DNA of 64,000 bases from SZUA-318 sp964412015 (GCA_964412015.1 CAYPMO010000012.1:15129-79128), one strand, 5' to 3'. Positions 8,891-17,383 are shown, counted from the first letter of the stretch. Notes: generated by a model from the letters alone, not told the origin. Translations and numbers: made by a program.

Positions 8891-9283
8891 ATGATGACCG
8901 ATCCTATCGCAGATATGCTCACCCGCATCAGGAACGCCGGCATGGCCGGACACAGGTGGGTGGATCTGCCCGTGTCCGTGCTCAAGGTCGAGATCGCCAG
9001 GATCCTCGCCGAGAGCGCGTTCATCCACGCGCACAAGGTGCTGGACGACGGAAAGCACGGCGTGCTGCGGGTCTACCTCAAGTATCACGACGGCCATCCG
9101 GTCATCCGGCACCTGGAGCGGGTCTCCCGCCCGGGCCGCCGGCACTACGTGGGCGCCAGGGATGTTCCCCGCGTCCGCAACGGGCTGGGCATGGCCATCC
9201 TCTCCACGTCGGCCGGTGTGCTTTCCGACCGCGGCGCCCGAGAGCGCGGCGTCGGCGGGGAGCTCATGGCTCTGGTCTGGTAA
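8891..9283 (+). CDS. rpsH: 30S ribosomal protein S8
   Basis: S8 binds the central domain of 16S rRNA and in enterobacteria represses the spc operon. It has 130 residues. The start MMTDPIADMLTRIRNA fits the family; the second ATG is equally possible. The C-terminal RNA-binding signature appears as GLGMAILSTSAGVLSDRGARERGVGGELMALVW, with the STSxGxLSDxxAR motif. Confidence 0.97.
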   Translation: MMTDPIADMLTRIRNAGMAGHRWVDLPVSVLKVEIARILAESAFIHAHKVLDDGKHGVLRVYLKYHDGHPVIRHLERVSRPGRRHYVGARDVPRVRNGLGMAILSTSAGVLSDRGARERGVGGELMALVW

Positions 9284-9294
9284 GGGCTCGAACG

Positions 9295-9834
9295 ATGTCG
9301 CGAATCGGCAAGCTCCCGGTGGTCGTACCGGCCGGGGTCGAGATCAAGCAGAGCGGTCGGACGTTCACGGCCAAGGGGCCGAAGGGTGAGCTCACGCTCA
9401 CCGTCCACCCTGACATGAAGCTCGTGGTGGAGGACGGCTCCGTGCGCGTGGAGCGCCCTTCGGACAGCCAGAAGCACCGCGCCCTGCACGGCCTGACGCG
9501 AACGCTGGTGGCGAATACGGTCCAGGGCGTCTCGACGGGATACCGGAAGACGCTCGAGATCCAGGGCGTGGGCTACAAGGCCGAGCTCAGGGGGAGCGGC
9601 ATCACGCTCACCGTGGGCTTCTCGCACACCATCGACTACAATCCGGCGCCGGGCGTCAAGCTGGAATGCCCGAGCCCGACCACGATCGTGGTCTCGGGGC
9701 CGGACAAGCAGGCCGTGGGCCACACCGCCGCCGTGATCCGGAATTTCCGGCCCCCGGAGCCCTACAAGGGCAAGGGGATCCGGTATCAAGGTGAGCAGGT
9801 CCGGCGCAAGGCCGGCAAGACGGCTGGAGCCTGA
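9295..9834 (+). CDS. rplF: 50S ribosomal protein L6
   Basis: L6 has two related domains that bind 23S rRNA near the factor-binding region. It is 179 residues, starting at the ATG of MSRIGKLPVVVPAGVEIK. The C-terminal signature is PPEPYKGKGIRYQGEQVRRKAGK. The longer frame upstream overlaps rpsH and is a shadow. rplR starts two bases after the stop. Confidence 0.97.
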   Translation: MSRIGKLPVVVPAGVEIKQSGRTFTAKGPKGELTLTVHPDMKLVVEDGSVRVERPSDSQKHRALHGLTRTLVANTVQGVSTGYRKTLEIQGVGYKAELRGSGITLTVGFSHTIDYNPAPGVKLECPSPTTIVVSGPDKQAVGHTAAVIRNFRPPEPYKGKGIRYQGEQVRRKAGKTAGA

Positions 9835-9836
9835 CG

Positions 9837-10223
9837 ATGATCAAACAGAGCAAGCTCAGAAGGAATCGCGACCTTCAGCGGAAGCGGCGTCACCACCGGG
9901 TGCGCGCCAAGGTCCATGGCTCGGCGGAATGCCCGCGGCTGGTGGTCTTCCGGTCCCTCAAGAACATCGAGGGCCAGCTCGTGGACGACGGTGCGGGCCG
10001 GACGATCGTCGGGCTCTCGACCCTCGGCGGCGAGCTGAAGGGCTTCAAGACGGAGGGGAAGAACCCTCGTGTGGAGCAGGCCTTCGCCGCGGGAAAGCTC
10101 CTGGGCGAGAGGGCCAAGGCGCAGGGCATCACCGCCGTCGTCTTCGACCGCGGCGGCTACCGATATCATGGCCGGGTGAAGGCATTCGCCGACGGCGCCC
10201 GTAAGGGAGGTCTGGAGTTCTGA
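9837..10223 (+). CDS. rplR: 50S ribosomal protein L18
   Basis: L18 carries 5S rRNA to the large subunit together with L5. It has 128 residues beginning MIKQSKLRRNRDLQRKRRHHRVRAKV, with the basic N-terminus typical of the family. The end VVFDRGGYRYHGRVKAFADGARKGGLEF is the classical 5S-binding signature. The stop overlaps the rpsE ATG by one base. Confidence 0.98.
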   Translation: MIKQSKLRRNRDLQRKRRHHRVRAKVHGSAECPRLVVFRSLKNIEGQLVDDGAGRTIVGLSTLGGELKGFKTEGKNPRVEQAFAAGKLLGERAKAQGITAVVFDRGGYRYHGRVKAFADGARKGGLEF

Positions 10224-10756
10224 TGGCCAGGGAACAGAAGAAGCAGGAACGTCGCCGGGAGCGCGAGGCGAGCGACCTCGTCGAGAACGTCATCCATATC
10301 AACCGCGTCGCCAAGGTGGTGAAGGGCGGCCGTCGGTTCTCGTTCTCGGCCCTCGTGTCGGTGGGCGATCAGAAGGGCAACGTGGGGATCGCGCTCGCCA
10401 AGGCCAACGAGGTCTCCGAGGCCATCCGCAAGGCCTTCGAGCGCGCCAAGCGCGACATGAAGAAGGTACCGGTCGAGAATGGTACGCTTCCCCATGAGAT
10501 CCTCGGTCAATGGGGCGCCGGCCAGGTTCTGTTGCGTCCGGCCGCACCCGGCACCGGCGTCATCGCCGGCGGCGCGGTGCGCGCCGTGCTCGATGCCGCG
10601 GGCGTCCGGGACGTCCTCACGAAGAGCCTGGGAACCAACAACCCGATCAACGTCGCACGTGCCACCATGGACGGCCTGACGCGACTCGTCACGCGTGACC
10701 AGGTCGCCGCGGAGCGCGGCGTGCCGGTCGGGGCAGTGGGGGTGCGTCGTGGCTAG
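10223..10756 (+). CDS. rpsE: 30S ribosomal protein S5
   Basis: S5 is at the mRNA entry pore and affects decoding fidelity. It has 177 residues. The N-terminal dsRBD-like domain contains VVKGGRRFSFSALVSVGDQKGNVGIALAKANEV, and the C-terminal domain AAPGTGVIAGGAVRAVLDAAGVRDVLTKSLGTNNPINV. It is coupled to rplR by one base and to rpmD by an 8-base overlap. Confidence 0.98.
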   Translation: MAREQKKQERRREREASDLVENVIHINRVAKVVKGGRRFSFSALVSVGDQKGNVGIALAKANEVSEAIRKAFERAKRDMKKVPVENGTLPHEILGQWGAGQVLLRPAAPGTGVIAGGAVRAVLDAAGVRDVLTKSLGTNNPINVARATMDGLTRLVTRDQVAAERGVPVGAVGVRRG

Positions 10757-10958
10757 GAAGAAAGAGAAGAAGCCGGGCAAGCTGGAGATCAAGCAGATCC
10801 GCAGCCTGAGCGGTCGTCCGGAGATCCAGCGCCGCACGATCCGCGCCCTGGGCCTGAAGAAGAACCAGAGCAGCGTGATCCACGACGACACGCCGGCCAT
10901 CCGTGGCATGATCAACAAAGTGCCGCACATGGTTGCCGTCCGGGAAATCAACGAGTGA
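10749..10958 (+). CDS. rpmD: 50S ribosomal protein L30
   Basis: A 69-residue protein using a GTG start inside the rpsE 3' end: VARKKEKKPGKLEIKQIRS. The IRSLSGRPEIQRRTIRALGLKKNQSSVIHDDTPAIRGMINKVPHMV core matches L30. An ATG 54 bases upstream is in frame but would add 18 residues encoded wholly within rpsE, so I prefer the GTG. The start is typical in position but carries a Lys-rich extension of about ten residues. Confidence 0.95.
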   Translation: MARKKEKKPGKLEIKQIRSLSGRPEIQRRTIRALGLKKNQSSVIHDDTPAIRGMINKVPHMVAVREINE

Positions 10959-10998
10959 GAGATCGCTCAGCGCCGATTTCAGCGATCGGAGAAGAGAC

Positions 10999-11454
10999 AT
11001 GGCAGAGCTTCACGATCTGAGCCCCGCCGCCGGATCCCACCGCGGTCGCAAGCGCGTCGGCCGGGGGCCGGGATCCGGACTCGGCAAGACCGCGGGCCGG
11101 GGGCAGAAGGGCCAGGGAGCCCGTGCCGGCGGCAACGTGAGCATCCACTTCGAGGGTGGCCAGATGCCGCTGCACCGGCGCATCCCGAAGCGTGGCTTCA
11201 AGAGCATGAACCGGGTCGAGTACCAGGTGGTGAACCTGCGCGATCTGGAGCCCTTCGAGGGGCGCGTCACGGTGGAGACCCTGAAGGGCGCCGGGCTCAT
11301 CGGCAACAGCCGTCGTCCCGTGAAGGTCCTGGGCCAGGGTGACGTGACCAAGGCCCTCTCGGTCGAAGCGCACGCCTTCAGCAAGAGCGCCAAGCAGAAG
11401 ATCGAGGCCGCGGGCGGCTCGGTGGCCGTCCTCACCACGACCGATGCGGACTAG
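10999..11454 (+). CDS. rplO: 50S ribosomal protein L15
   Basis: L15 is a late-assembly protein of the large subunit. It is 151 residues starting MAELHDLSPAAGSHRGRKRVGRG; the GSGLGKTAGRGQKGQGARAG glycine-rich basic segment near residues 25-45 is diagnostic. The preceding 40-base spacer contains an AGAAGAGAC ribosome-binding stretch. secY follows after 9 bases, the usual order. Confidence 0.97.
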   Translation: MAELHDLSPAAGSHRGRKRVGRGPGSGLGKTAGRGQKGQGARAGGNVSIHFEGGQMPLHRRIPKRGFKSMNRVEYQVVNLRDLEPFEGRVTVETLKGAGLIGNSRRPVKVLGQGDVTKALSVEAHAFSKSAKQKIEAAGGSVAVLTTTDAD

Positions 11455-11463
11455 CCCCCAATC

Positions 11464-12780
11464 ATGGCCAGCAATCCCGTAGCGAACCTGTTCCGGGTCC
11501 CGGAGCTCAAGGAGAAGATCCTCTTCACCTTGTTCATCCTGCTCGTCTATCGGATCGGCGCCCACATCACGGTGCCGGGGCTGGACGTCGGGGTGCTCCG
11601 CCAACAGTTCGGCCAGCTCCAGAACTCCCTCTTCGGGATCTACGACATGTTCGTGGGTGGCGGCCTGTCCCGCGCCACCATCTTCGCGCTGGGCATCATG
11701 CCCTACATCTCGGCCAGCATCATGTACCAATTGCTGGCCGCGGTCTTCCCCACCATCGAGAAGATGCAGAAGGAGGGGGAGGAAGGTCGCAAGAAGCTCA
11801 CACAGTGGACCCGCTACACCACCATCGCCCTGGCGGCGATCCAGGCGTACGGTTACGCGGTGTTTCTCCAGTCCATTCCCGGCGCCGTCCGCACCCCGGG
11901 CTTCGTCTTCGTCTTCACGACGGTGACGGCCCTGACGGTCGGTGCCGTGTTCGTGATGTGGCTGGGCGAGTCCATCACCGAGCGCGGGATCGGAAACGGC
12001 ATGAGCCTCCTGATCTTCTTCTCCATCATCGAGTCGTTCCCCGCGGCGGTGGCCCGCACGTGGGAGTCGTTCATGCTGGACGAGATCGGGGCGTTCTCCC
12101 TGATCGCGCTGCTCGCGGTCGTGGTCGGCGTCAGCGGGGGCGTGGTGGCCATGACCATGGCCGCCCGCAAGATCCCGGTGCAGATCCCACGGAAGGTGGT
12201 GGGGCGCGGCCGGATCCAGGAAGGGCAGAAGAGCTTCATCCCGCTGAGGATCAACTCCGCGGGCGTGATGCCGATCATCTTCGCCCAGTCGTTCATCGTC
12301 GTGCCGGGCACGCTGGCGGCCTTCGTGCAGTTCGGCCCCCTCCAGACCCTGGCCGAGGTGTTCCAACCCCAGACGTGGGCGTACTACCTCACGTACGGCC
12401 TGCTCATCCTGTTCTTCACCTACTTCTACACGGCGATCATCTTCAACCCGATCGACCTGGCGGAGAACCTGAAGAAGCAGGGAGCCTTCGTTCCGGGCGT
12501 GAAGCCCGGCGCCCGTACGGCGGAGTACATCGATCGCGTGCTCACGCGGATCACGCTGCCGGGCTCCATCTACCTGGCGCTCATCGCGATGCTGCCGTTC
12601 TGGATCTTCGATGTCTTCAACATCCAGACCTTCTTCTTCGGCGGAACCAGCCTGCTGATCGTGGTGGGCGTGGGTCTCGACACCGTCCAGCAAGCCCAGC
12701 AGCTCCTGCTGCTCCGCCACTACGACGGTTTCATGAAGAAAGGTCGCGTGAAAATGAGGGGGCGCACGCGCTACATGTAG
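11464..12780 (+). CDS. secY: Protein translocase channel subunit SecY
   Basis: SecY forms the protein-conducting channel of the cytoplasmic membrane, working with SecE, SecG and the SecA motor, whose gene is at the other end of this window. The 438-residue protein shows about ten hydrophobic segments. Family marks are TVPGLDVGVL, GIMPYISASIMYQLL, the GIGNGMSLLIF signature near residue 180, and the cytosolic loop with PRKVVGRGRIQEGQKSFIPLRINSAGVMPIIFA. It follows rplO and precedes adk. Confidence 0.98.
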   Translation: MASNPVANLFRVPELKEKILFTLFILLVYRIGAHITVPGLDVGVLRQQFGQLQNSLFGIYDMFVGGGLSRATIFALGIMPYISASIMYQLLAAVFPTIEKMQKEGEEGRKKLTQWTRYTTIALAAIQAYGYAVFLQSIPGAVRTPGFVFVFTTVTALTVGAVFVMWLGESITERGIGNGMSLLIFFSIIESFPAAVARTWESFMLDEIGAFSLIALLAVVVGVSGGVVAMTMAARKIPVQIPRKVVGRGRIQEGQKSFIPLRINSAGVMPIIFAQSFIVVPGTLAAFVQFGPLQTLAEVFQPQTWAYYLTYGLLILFFTYFYTAIIFNPIDLAENLKKQGAFVPGVKPGARTAEYIDRVLTRITLPGSIYLALIAMLPFWIFDVFNIQTFFFGGTSLLIVVGVGLDTVQQAQQLLLLRHYDGFMKKGRVKMRGRTRYM

Positions 12781-12797
12781 CCGGCGCCCGGAGAGCT

Positions 12798-13445
12798 ATG
12801 GTCGTCATACTGTTGGGCCCACCCGGGGTCGGTAAGGGGACCCAGGCCGTCCGTCTCGCGGACAGCGTGGGTTGGGAGCACGTCTCCACGGGAGACTTGC
12901 TCCGGGCCGCCCGGAGGGACGGAACCGATCTGGGCCGCAAGGCCGAGGCCTACATGGACGCGGGCGAGCTCGTGCCCGACGCCCTCATCCTGGACCTCGT
13001 CCGCGACCACCTGAAGGACATCGCTCCGGAGGCGGGCATCCTCCTCGACGGCTTTCCCCGCACGACGGCCCAGGCCGAGGGGCTGGCCGGCGTGCTCCAG
13101 GGGACGGGGCGGCGCGTGGACCAGGTCGTGGTGTTCCAGGCATCCGACGAGGAGCTGATCAAGCGGCTCGCGGGTCGGCGGAGCTGCCCCGATTGCGGGG
13201 CGGTCTTCAACGTGCACTTCACCCCTCCCAAGAAGGAGGGGACGTGCGATCGCTGCGGCGGGACGCTGGTCCACCGCGACGATGACCAGCCCGAGACGGT
13301 TCGTCGGCGACTCGTGGTGTACCGGGAGCAGACTGCGCCGCTCATCGAGTGGTACCGCGGTTCCGACGCCCGGGTGGTCTCCGTGAACGCCGAGGCGGCC
13401 GTGGACGACGTGCAGCGGTCCTTCCGGAAGGCCGTGGGACGCTAG
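12798..13445 (+). CDS. adk: Adenylate kinase with zinc lid
   Basis: Converts ATP and AMP to two ADP. The protein has 215 residues from the ATG of MVVILLGPPGVGKGTQAVRLA, with the P-loop GPPGVGKGT at residues 7-15 and the AMP-site LLDGFPRTTAQAE. The lid carries four cysteines in CPDC and CDRC, the zinc-binding form. It lies between secY and map, a common spc-operon arrangement, with the map GTG following one base after its stop. Confidence 0.97.
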   Translation: MVVILLGPPGVGKGTQAVRLADSVGWEHVSTGDLLRAARRDGTDLGRKAEAYMDAGELVPDALILDLVRDHLKDIAPEAGILLDGFPRTTAQAEGLAGVLQGTGRRVDQVVVFQASDEELIKRLAGRRSCPDCGAVFNVHFTPPKKEGTCDRCGGTLVHRDDDQPETVRRRLVVYREQTAPLIEWYRGSDARVVSVNAEAAVDDVQRSFRKAVGR

Positions 13446-13446
13446 G

Positions 13447-14238
13447 GTGGCCATGATCCACCTCCGCACCCCCGACGAGATCGACGCGATCGCGGAGGCC
13501 GGCGCCATCGTGGGCGGGTTCTTCGAAGCGGTGCGCGCGAAGGTGGTGCCGGGCGTGAGCACGAAGGCCCTGGACCGGTTCTGCGAGGAGTACATCACCT
13601 CCCACTCGGGGGCGGTTCCCGCGTTCAAGGGGCTCTACGGGTTTCCGGGAAGCGCCTGCATCTCGATCAACGAAGAGGTCGTGCACGGGATCCCGAGCGA
13701 ACGCCGGATCCTCCGGGAGGGAGACATCGTCTCGGTGGACGTCGGCGTCCGTATGGACGGCTGGTACACGGATTCGGCCAGGACCTTCCCGGTCGGGGAA
13801 ATCGGCCCGGACGCGCAGGCGCTGGTCGACGTCACCCGCAGGGCCCTGGGGTCGGCCGTGGGCGCCGCGGTCCGGGGGAACAACGTCGGCGACATCGGGG
13901 CGGCGGTGATCGGGACCCTGGGCAGCCAACCCTACGGGATCATCCGGGACCTCGTCGGCCACGGGATCGGCCGGGACCTCCACGAGGAGCCCCAGGTCCC
14001 CAACGTGGGCCGTGCCGGGCACGGGCCTCTCCTCCGGGAGGGGATGGTCCTGGCCATCGAGCCGATGATCTCCGCGGGGACGCCCGACATCAAGACCCTG
14101 GACGACGGTTGGACGGTGGTCACCACGGACGGATCCCTGTCGGCCCACTTCGAGCAGACGATCGCGATCACGGCGAAGGGTCCGAGGATCCTGACCACGG
14201 CCCAGCACCCGGTGGACGCCATCCTCGGGGGTGCTTGA
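13447..14238 (+). CDS. map: Type I methionine aminopeptidase
   Basis: Removes the initiator methionine from nascent proteins with a two-metal active site. It is 263 residues from GTG, or 261 from the ATG at 13453. Metal ligands are visible as the Asp of VSVDVGVRMDGWYTD (two aspartates), the His of LVGHGIGRDLHEEP, the Glu of AIEPMI and the Glu of FEQTIAI. No N-terminal zinc-finger extension is present. The gene ends the spc block; the next gene would commonly be infA, which is missing here. Confidence 0.96.
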   Translation: MAMIHLRTPDEIDAIAEAGAIVGGFFEAVRAKVVPGVSTKALDRFCEEYITSHSGAVPAFKGLYGFPGSACISINEEVVHGIPSERRILREGDIVSVDVGVRMDGWYTDSARTFPVGEIGPDAQALVDVTRRALGSAVGAAVRGNNVGDIGAAVIGTLGSQPYGIIRDLVGHGIGRDLHEEPQVPNVGRAGHGPLLREGMVLAIEPMISAGTPDIKTLDDGWTVVTTDGSLSAHFEQTIAITAKGPRILTTAQHPVDAILGGA

Positions 14239-14263
14239 AGGCCCAGATATGGCCGGTTATACT
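14235..14263 (+). promoter_or_regulatory. Near-consensus housekeeping promoter before rpmJ
   Basis: TTGAAG at 14235-14240 and TATACT at 14258-14263 are separated by exactly 17 bases. The -35 box overlaps the map stop codon. Transcription would start near 14270 and leave a leader of about 30 bases before the rpmJ GTG. It offers independent expression of the alpha operon (rpmJ to rplQ). Assignment is from sequence match alone. Confidence 0.75.
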
Positions 14264-14301
14264 TTAAAGCTGTGCCACAAACTCATTGTGGAGAATGTAC
14301 C

Positions 14302-14418
14302 GTGAAGGTCCGAAGCAGCGTCAAGCCGATCTGTGAGCACTGTAAGGTGGTCCGCCGCCGTGGCGTGGTCCGCATCATCTGCACGCGCAACCCGAAGCAC
14401 AAGCAGCGGCAAGGATAA
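14302..14418 (+). CDS. rpmJ: 50S ribosomal protein L36, zinc-binding form
   Basis: A 38-residue protein starting at GTG and reading VKVRSSVKPICEHCKVVRRR, ending PKHKQRQG. The zinc ligands C11, C14, C27 and H33 are all present. An ATG seven bases upstream is out of frame. Three bases separate it from rpsM. In many genomes infA precedes it; here the space upstream holds only a promoter. Confidence 0.96.
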   Translation: MKVRSSVKPICEHCKVVRRRGVVRIICTRNPKHKQRQG

Positions 14419-14420
14419 CC

Positions 14421-14801
14421 ATGGCTCGTATCGCCGGAGTCGACCTCCCCCGCGGAAAGCGCATCGAGGTCGCACTCACGTACATCTACGGCATCGGCCG
14501 CACCCGCGCCTCCGAGATTCTCGAGGCCTGCGGCGTGGATCCGAGCCGGCGCACGCAGGATCTGTCCGACGATGACGTGAACCGTCTGCGAAAGGCCATC
14601 GAGACCAGCTTCAAGGTCGAGGGTGCCCTGCGCACCGAGGTGTCCATGAACATCAAGCGACTCATGGACATCGGCTGCTACCGAGGACTCCGGCACCGCC
14701 GTGGCCTCCCGACCAGGGGGCAGCGGACGCACACGAACGCTCGCACGAAGAAGGGCCCGCGCCGGGCGATCGCGGGCAAGAAGAGGGCGCCGAAGAAATA
14801 G
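14421..14801 (+). CDS. rpsM: 30S ribosomal protein S13
   Basis: S13 contacts P-site tRNA and the B1 intersubunit bridges. It is 126 residues beginning MARIAGVDLPRGKRIEVALTYIYGIG, with the helix-two-turn-helix region and the highly basic tail GLPTRGQRTHTNARTKKGPRRAIAGKKRAPKK. It is 3 bases after rpmJ. A 111-base spacer with a hairpin separates it from rpsK, larger than other gaps in this operon. Confidence 0.97.
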   Translation: MARIAGVDLPRGKRIEVALTYIYGIGRTRASEILEACGVDPSRRTQDLSDDDVNRLRKAIETSFKVEGALRTEVSMNIKRLMDIGCYRGLRHRRGLPTRGQRTHTNARTKKGPRRAIAGKKRAPKK

Positions 14802-14808
14802 AGCGATG

Positions 14809-14829
14809 CCCGGAGGCGGGGCCTCCGGG
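14809..14829 (+). terminator. Hairpin in the rpsM-rpsK spacer
   Basis: CCCGGAGGC at 14809-14817 pairs perfectly with GCCTCCGGG at 14821-14829 around a 3-base loop. There is no T-run after it. It lies just after the rpsM stop and may act as an attenuator or processing signal. The rest of the spacer to 14912 shows nothing more than a TAAGGACA ribosome-binding stretch before rpsK. Confidence 0.45.
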
Positions 14830-14912
14830 GACCACGATGCGGCAATGTCCGGACGCCCCCGGCGCCGACACGCCGCATCTCGTCGTAGCGACAAGGATCG
14901 GGTAAGGACAAC

Positions 14913-15302
14913 GTGGCAAATCCCAAACCTCGTGCCAAGCGCACGAAGCGGGTCGTCGAGGCGGAGGGCATCGCCCACATCGCGGCGACCTTCAACAACA
15001 CGATCATCACCATCACGGATCGCGCCGGGAACACCGTCGTGTGGTCCAGCGCCGGGAAGGCCGGGTTCAAGGGCTCGAAGAAGTCCACGCCCTTCGCCGC
15101 CACGATGGCCGCCGAGGTGGCCGGACGCGAAGCCGTCTCGCTGGGCGTCAAGCGCGTGGACGTGCTGGTGCAAGGTCCGGGATCCGGCCGCGAGTCCGCC
15201 ATCCAGGCCCTCGCCGCCGCGGGGCTCTTCATCAAGTCCATCCAGGACGTGACTCCGCTGCCGCACAACGGGTGCCGGCCGCCGAAGAAGCGCCGCGTCT
15301 GA
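14913..15302 (+). CDS. rpsK: 30S ribosomal protein S11
   Basis: S11 is on the small-subunit platform near the mRNA exit. It has 129 residues with a GTG start (V/MANPKPRAKRTKRVVEAEG). Conserved features are AHIAATFNNTIITITDRAGN, SSAGKAGFKGSKKSTPFAA and the end TPLPHNGCRPPKKRRV. It is followed by rpsD after 13 bases. Confidence 0.98.
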   Translation: MANPKPRAKRTKRVVEAEGIAHIAATFNNTIITITDRAGNTVVWSSAGKAGFKGSKKSTPFAATMAAEVAGREAVSLGVKRVDVLVQGPGSGRESAIQALAAAGLFIKSIQDVTPLPHNGCRPPKKRRV

Positions 15303-15315
15303 GGAATCCACGGAA

Positions 15316-15951
15316 ATGGCTCGTTACACAGGACCCGCCTGCAAGCTCTGCCGCCGAGAGGGCCAGAAGCTCTTCCTGAAGGGGCAGAAGTGCTATACCG
15401 AGAAGTGCCCGGTCGAGCGCCGTGCCTATCCCCCGGGCCAGCACGGCCCGGCCCAGGCGCGCCGGCGCAAGCAGTCCGACTACGCCATGCAGCTCCGAGA
15501 GAAGCAGAAGGTGAAGCGAATCTACGGGTTGCACGAGCGGCAGTTCCGGAACCTCTTCGAGAACGCGAGCTCGATGCCCGGCATCACCGGCGACAACCTG
15601 ATCATCGGCCTGGAGTCGCGCCTCGACAACGTGATCTTCCGGATGGGGTTCGCCCTGAGCAGGAACACGGCACGGCAGTTGGTCCGTCACCGCCACGTGG
15701 AGGTGAACGGCCGCATCGTGGACATTCCCAGCTACCAGGTCGGCCCCGGGGACGAGATCTCCGTGAAGCCCCGCTCCAAGGATCTGGCCCTGATCCAGGA
15801 GAGCCTCGAGGCCCGCATGCGGCCGACGCTGCTGGAGTGGCTCGCCCTGGACGAGAAGGCTAGGGTGGGGCGGATGGTACGGAGGCCGACGCGGCAGGAC
15901 ATTCCGTTGGCGGCGCAGGAACAGCTCATCGTCGAGCTCTACTCCAAGTAA
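15316..15951 (+). CDS. rpsD: 30S ribosomal protein S4, zinc-binding form
   Basis: S4 nucleates small-subunit assembly and in enterobacteria represses the alpha operon. It is 211 residues. The N-terminus carries four cysteines (C9, C12, C26, C31) of the zinc-binding form. The S4 domain includes LESRLDNVIFRMGFALSRNTARQLVRHRHVEVNGRIV. The end LIVELYSK is typical. Confidence 0.98.
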   Translation: MARYTGPACKLCRREGQKLFLKGQKCYTEKCPVERRAYPPGQHGPAQARRRKQSDYAMQLREKQKVKRIYGLHERQFRNLFENASSMPGITGDNLIIGLESRLDNVIFRMGFALSRNTARQLVRHRHVEVNGRIVDIPSYQVGPGDEISVKPRSKDLALIQESLEARMRPTLLEWLALDEKARVGRMVRRPTRQDIPLAAQEQLIVELYSK

Positions 15952-15983
15952 CCCGCGGGCCCAGCAATTCCCAGGAGGACAAG

Positions 15984-17027
15984 GTGGAGATCGATCTGAC
16001 CGGGTTGGTTCTGCCGGAGCGTGTCGAGGCCGTCGAGAAGTCCGCGGACGGACGCTCGGCCCGCTTCGTGATCGAGCCCCTCGAGCGAGGCTTCGGCCAT
16101 ACGCTCGGCAACTCCGTGCGGCGGGTTCTGCTGTCGTCCCTGCGTGGGTCCGCGGTATGGGCCTTCCGCATCGACGGCGTGGTGCACGAGCACCAGACGA
16201 TCGCCGGGGTGGTCGAGGACGTGCATCAGATCATCCAGAATCTGAAGACCCTGGTGGTGTCACTGGACGCCGGGACCAACGAGGCGATCGTCACGATCCA
16301 CGTGAACCGCGCCGGGGAGGTGACCGCCGCGGACATCCAGGCTCAGACGGGCGTCCAGATCCTGGACCCCACGCACCATCTGTTCACGCTGCAGGACAAG
16401 CGTGACGTGAACGTCGAGCTCCACGTGAACAACGGACGCGGATTCGTGCTGGCCGACCAGCACCCGCTGCCCAAGGGCGCCCCCGTGGATCTGGTGCGCA
16501 TCGACGCGATCTACAACCCGGTTCGCCGGGCCAACTTCGCGGTCGAGGAGACGCGCGTCGGACAGCGAACCGACTTCGACCGGCTCACGCTGCAGGTGGA
16601 GACCGATGGGTCCGTGGATCCCGAGGGAGCGGTCGCCTACGCCGCGGAGCTGGTTCGCAAGCACCTGGAGTACATGCTGTATTTCGGGCAGGGCGGGATC
16701 CCCGAGGCGTCGCCTCCGGGCGCGGTGGCGGTGCCCGGGCGCCTGCAGGACCTCTTCGCCCGTCCCATCGAAGACCTGGCGGAGCTGTCCGTGCGCTCCC
16801 GGAATTCCCTCCAGAAGGAGAATATCCGCACGCTGGGTGACCTCGTGCAGCGGTCCGAGGAGGACATGCTCCAGATCGAGAACTTCGGCAAGAAGTCGCT
16901 CAAGGAGATCTCGGACTTCCTCGAGGAGCACGGCCTGCGGTTCGGAATGATGCTCGAGACGGGCGAGGACGGCCGCCTGTTCTTCGTCGAGGAAGAGCCG
17001 GAGGCGGCCGGGAGCGGTGAGGAATAG
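15984..17027 (+). CDS. rpoA: DNA-directed RNA polymerase alpha subunit
   Basis: Alpha dimerises to seed RNA polymerase assembly and its C-terminal domain contacts UP elements and activators. The GTG start follows a strong AGGAGG-like sequence. It has 347 residues. The N-terminal domain contains LERGFGHTLGNSVRRVLLSSL near residues 33-53. The C-terminal domain contains PIEDLAELSVRSRNSLQKENIRTLGDLVQRSEEDMLQIENFGKKSLKEI, with helix-hairpin-helix residues, around 260-320. A short acidic tail follows. rplQ begins two bases after the stop. Confidence 0.98.
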   Translation: MEIDLTGLVLPERVEAVEKSADGRSARFVIEPLERGFGHTLGNSVRRVLLSSLRGSAVWAFRIDGVVHEHQTIAGVVEDVHQIIQNLKTLVVSLDAGTNEAIVTIHVNRAGEVTAADIQAQTGVQILDPTHHLFTLQDKRDVNVELHVNNGRGFVLADQHPLPKGAPVDLVRIDAIYNPVRRANFAVEETRVGQRTDFDRLTLQVETDGSVDPEGAVAYAAELVRKHLEYMLYFGQGGIPEASPPGAVAVPGRLQDLFARPIEDLAELSVRSRNSLQKENIRTLGDLVQRSEEDMLQIENFGKKSLKEISDFLEEHGLRFGMMLETGEDGRLFFVEEEPEAAGSGEE

Positions 17028-17029
17028 CC

Positions 17030-17383
17030 ATGCGGCACCGTAGGAAGGGGAGGAAGCTCTCCCGAACGGCGAGCCACAAGCGGGCGACCATGCGCAACAT
17101 GGCCACGGCTTTGTTCCGTCATGGGCGCATCGAGACGACGACGGCCAAAGCGAAGGAGCTTCGGCCCTACGCCGAGAGGCTCATCACGTTGGCCAAGCGC
17201 GGCGACCTGCATGCGCGCCGTCTGGCCGCGATGAAGATCCAGGACCGGGGGGTGCTGGGCACCCTGTTCGACGACATCGGGCCACGGTACGCCGAGCGTC
17301 CCGGTGGGTACACCCGGATCCTGAAGCTCGGCAACCGGAAGGGCGACGCTGCCGATATGTCGCTCATCGAGTTGGTCAAGTAG
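17030..17383 (+). CDS. rplQ: 50S ribosomal protein L17
   Basis: L17 is near the tunnel exit. It is 117 residues starting MRHRRKGRKLSRTASHKRATMRNMATALFRHGRIETTTAKAKELRP, the diagnostic family N-terminus. The end YTRILKLGNRKGDAADMSLIELV is also typical. It is the normal last gene of the alpha operon; here a membrane protein gene and rpmB follow on the same strand. Confidence 0.98.
   Translation: MRHRRKGRKLSRTASHKRATMRNMATALFRHGRIETTTAKAKELRPYAERLITLAKRGDLHARRLAAMKIQDRGVLGTLFDDIGPRYAERPGGYTRILKLGNRKGDAADMSLIELVK

Noticed and set aside
10948..12720. 590-codon open frame antisense to rplO and secY
   Set aside because: Composition is His/Asp/Glu/Arg-rich without domains, and it mirrors highly conserved secY on the other strand. 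High-GC DNA opens such frames routinely.
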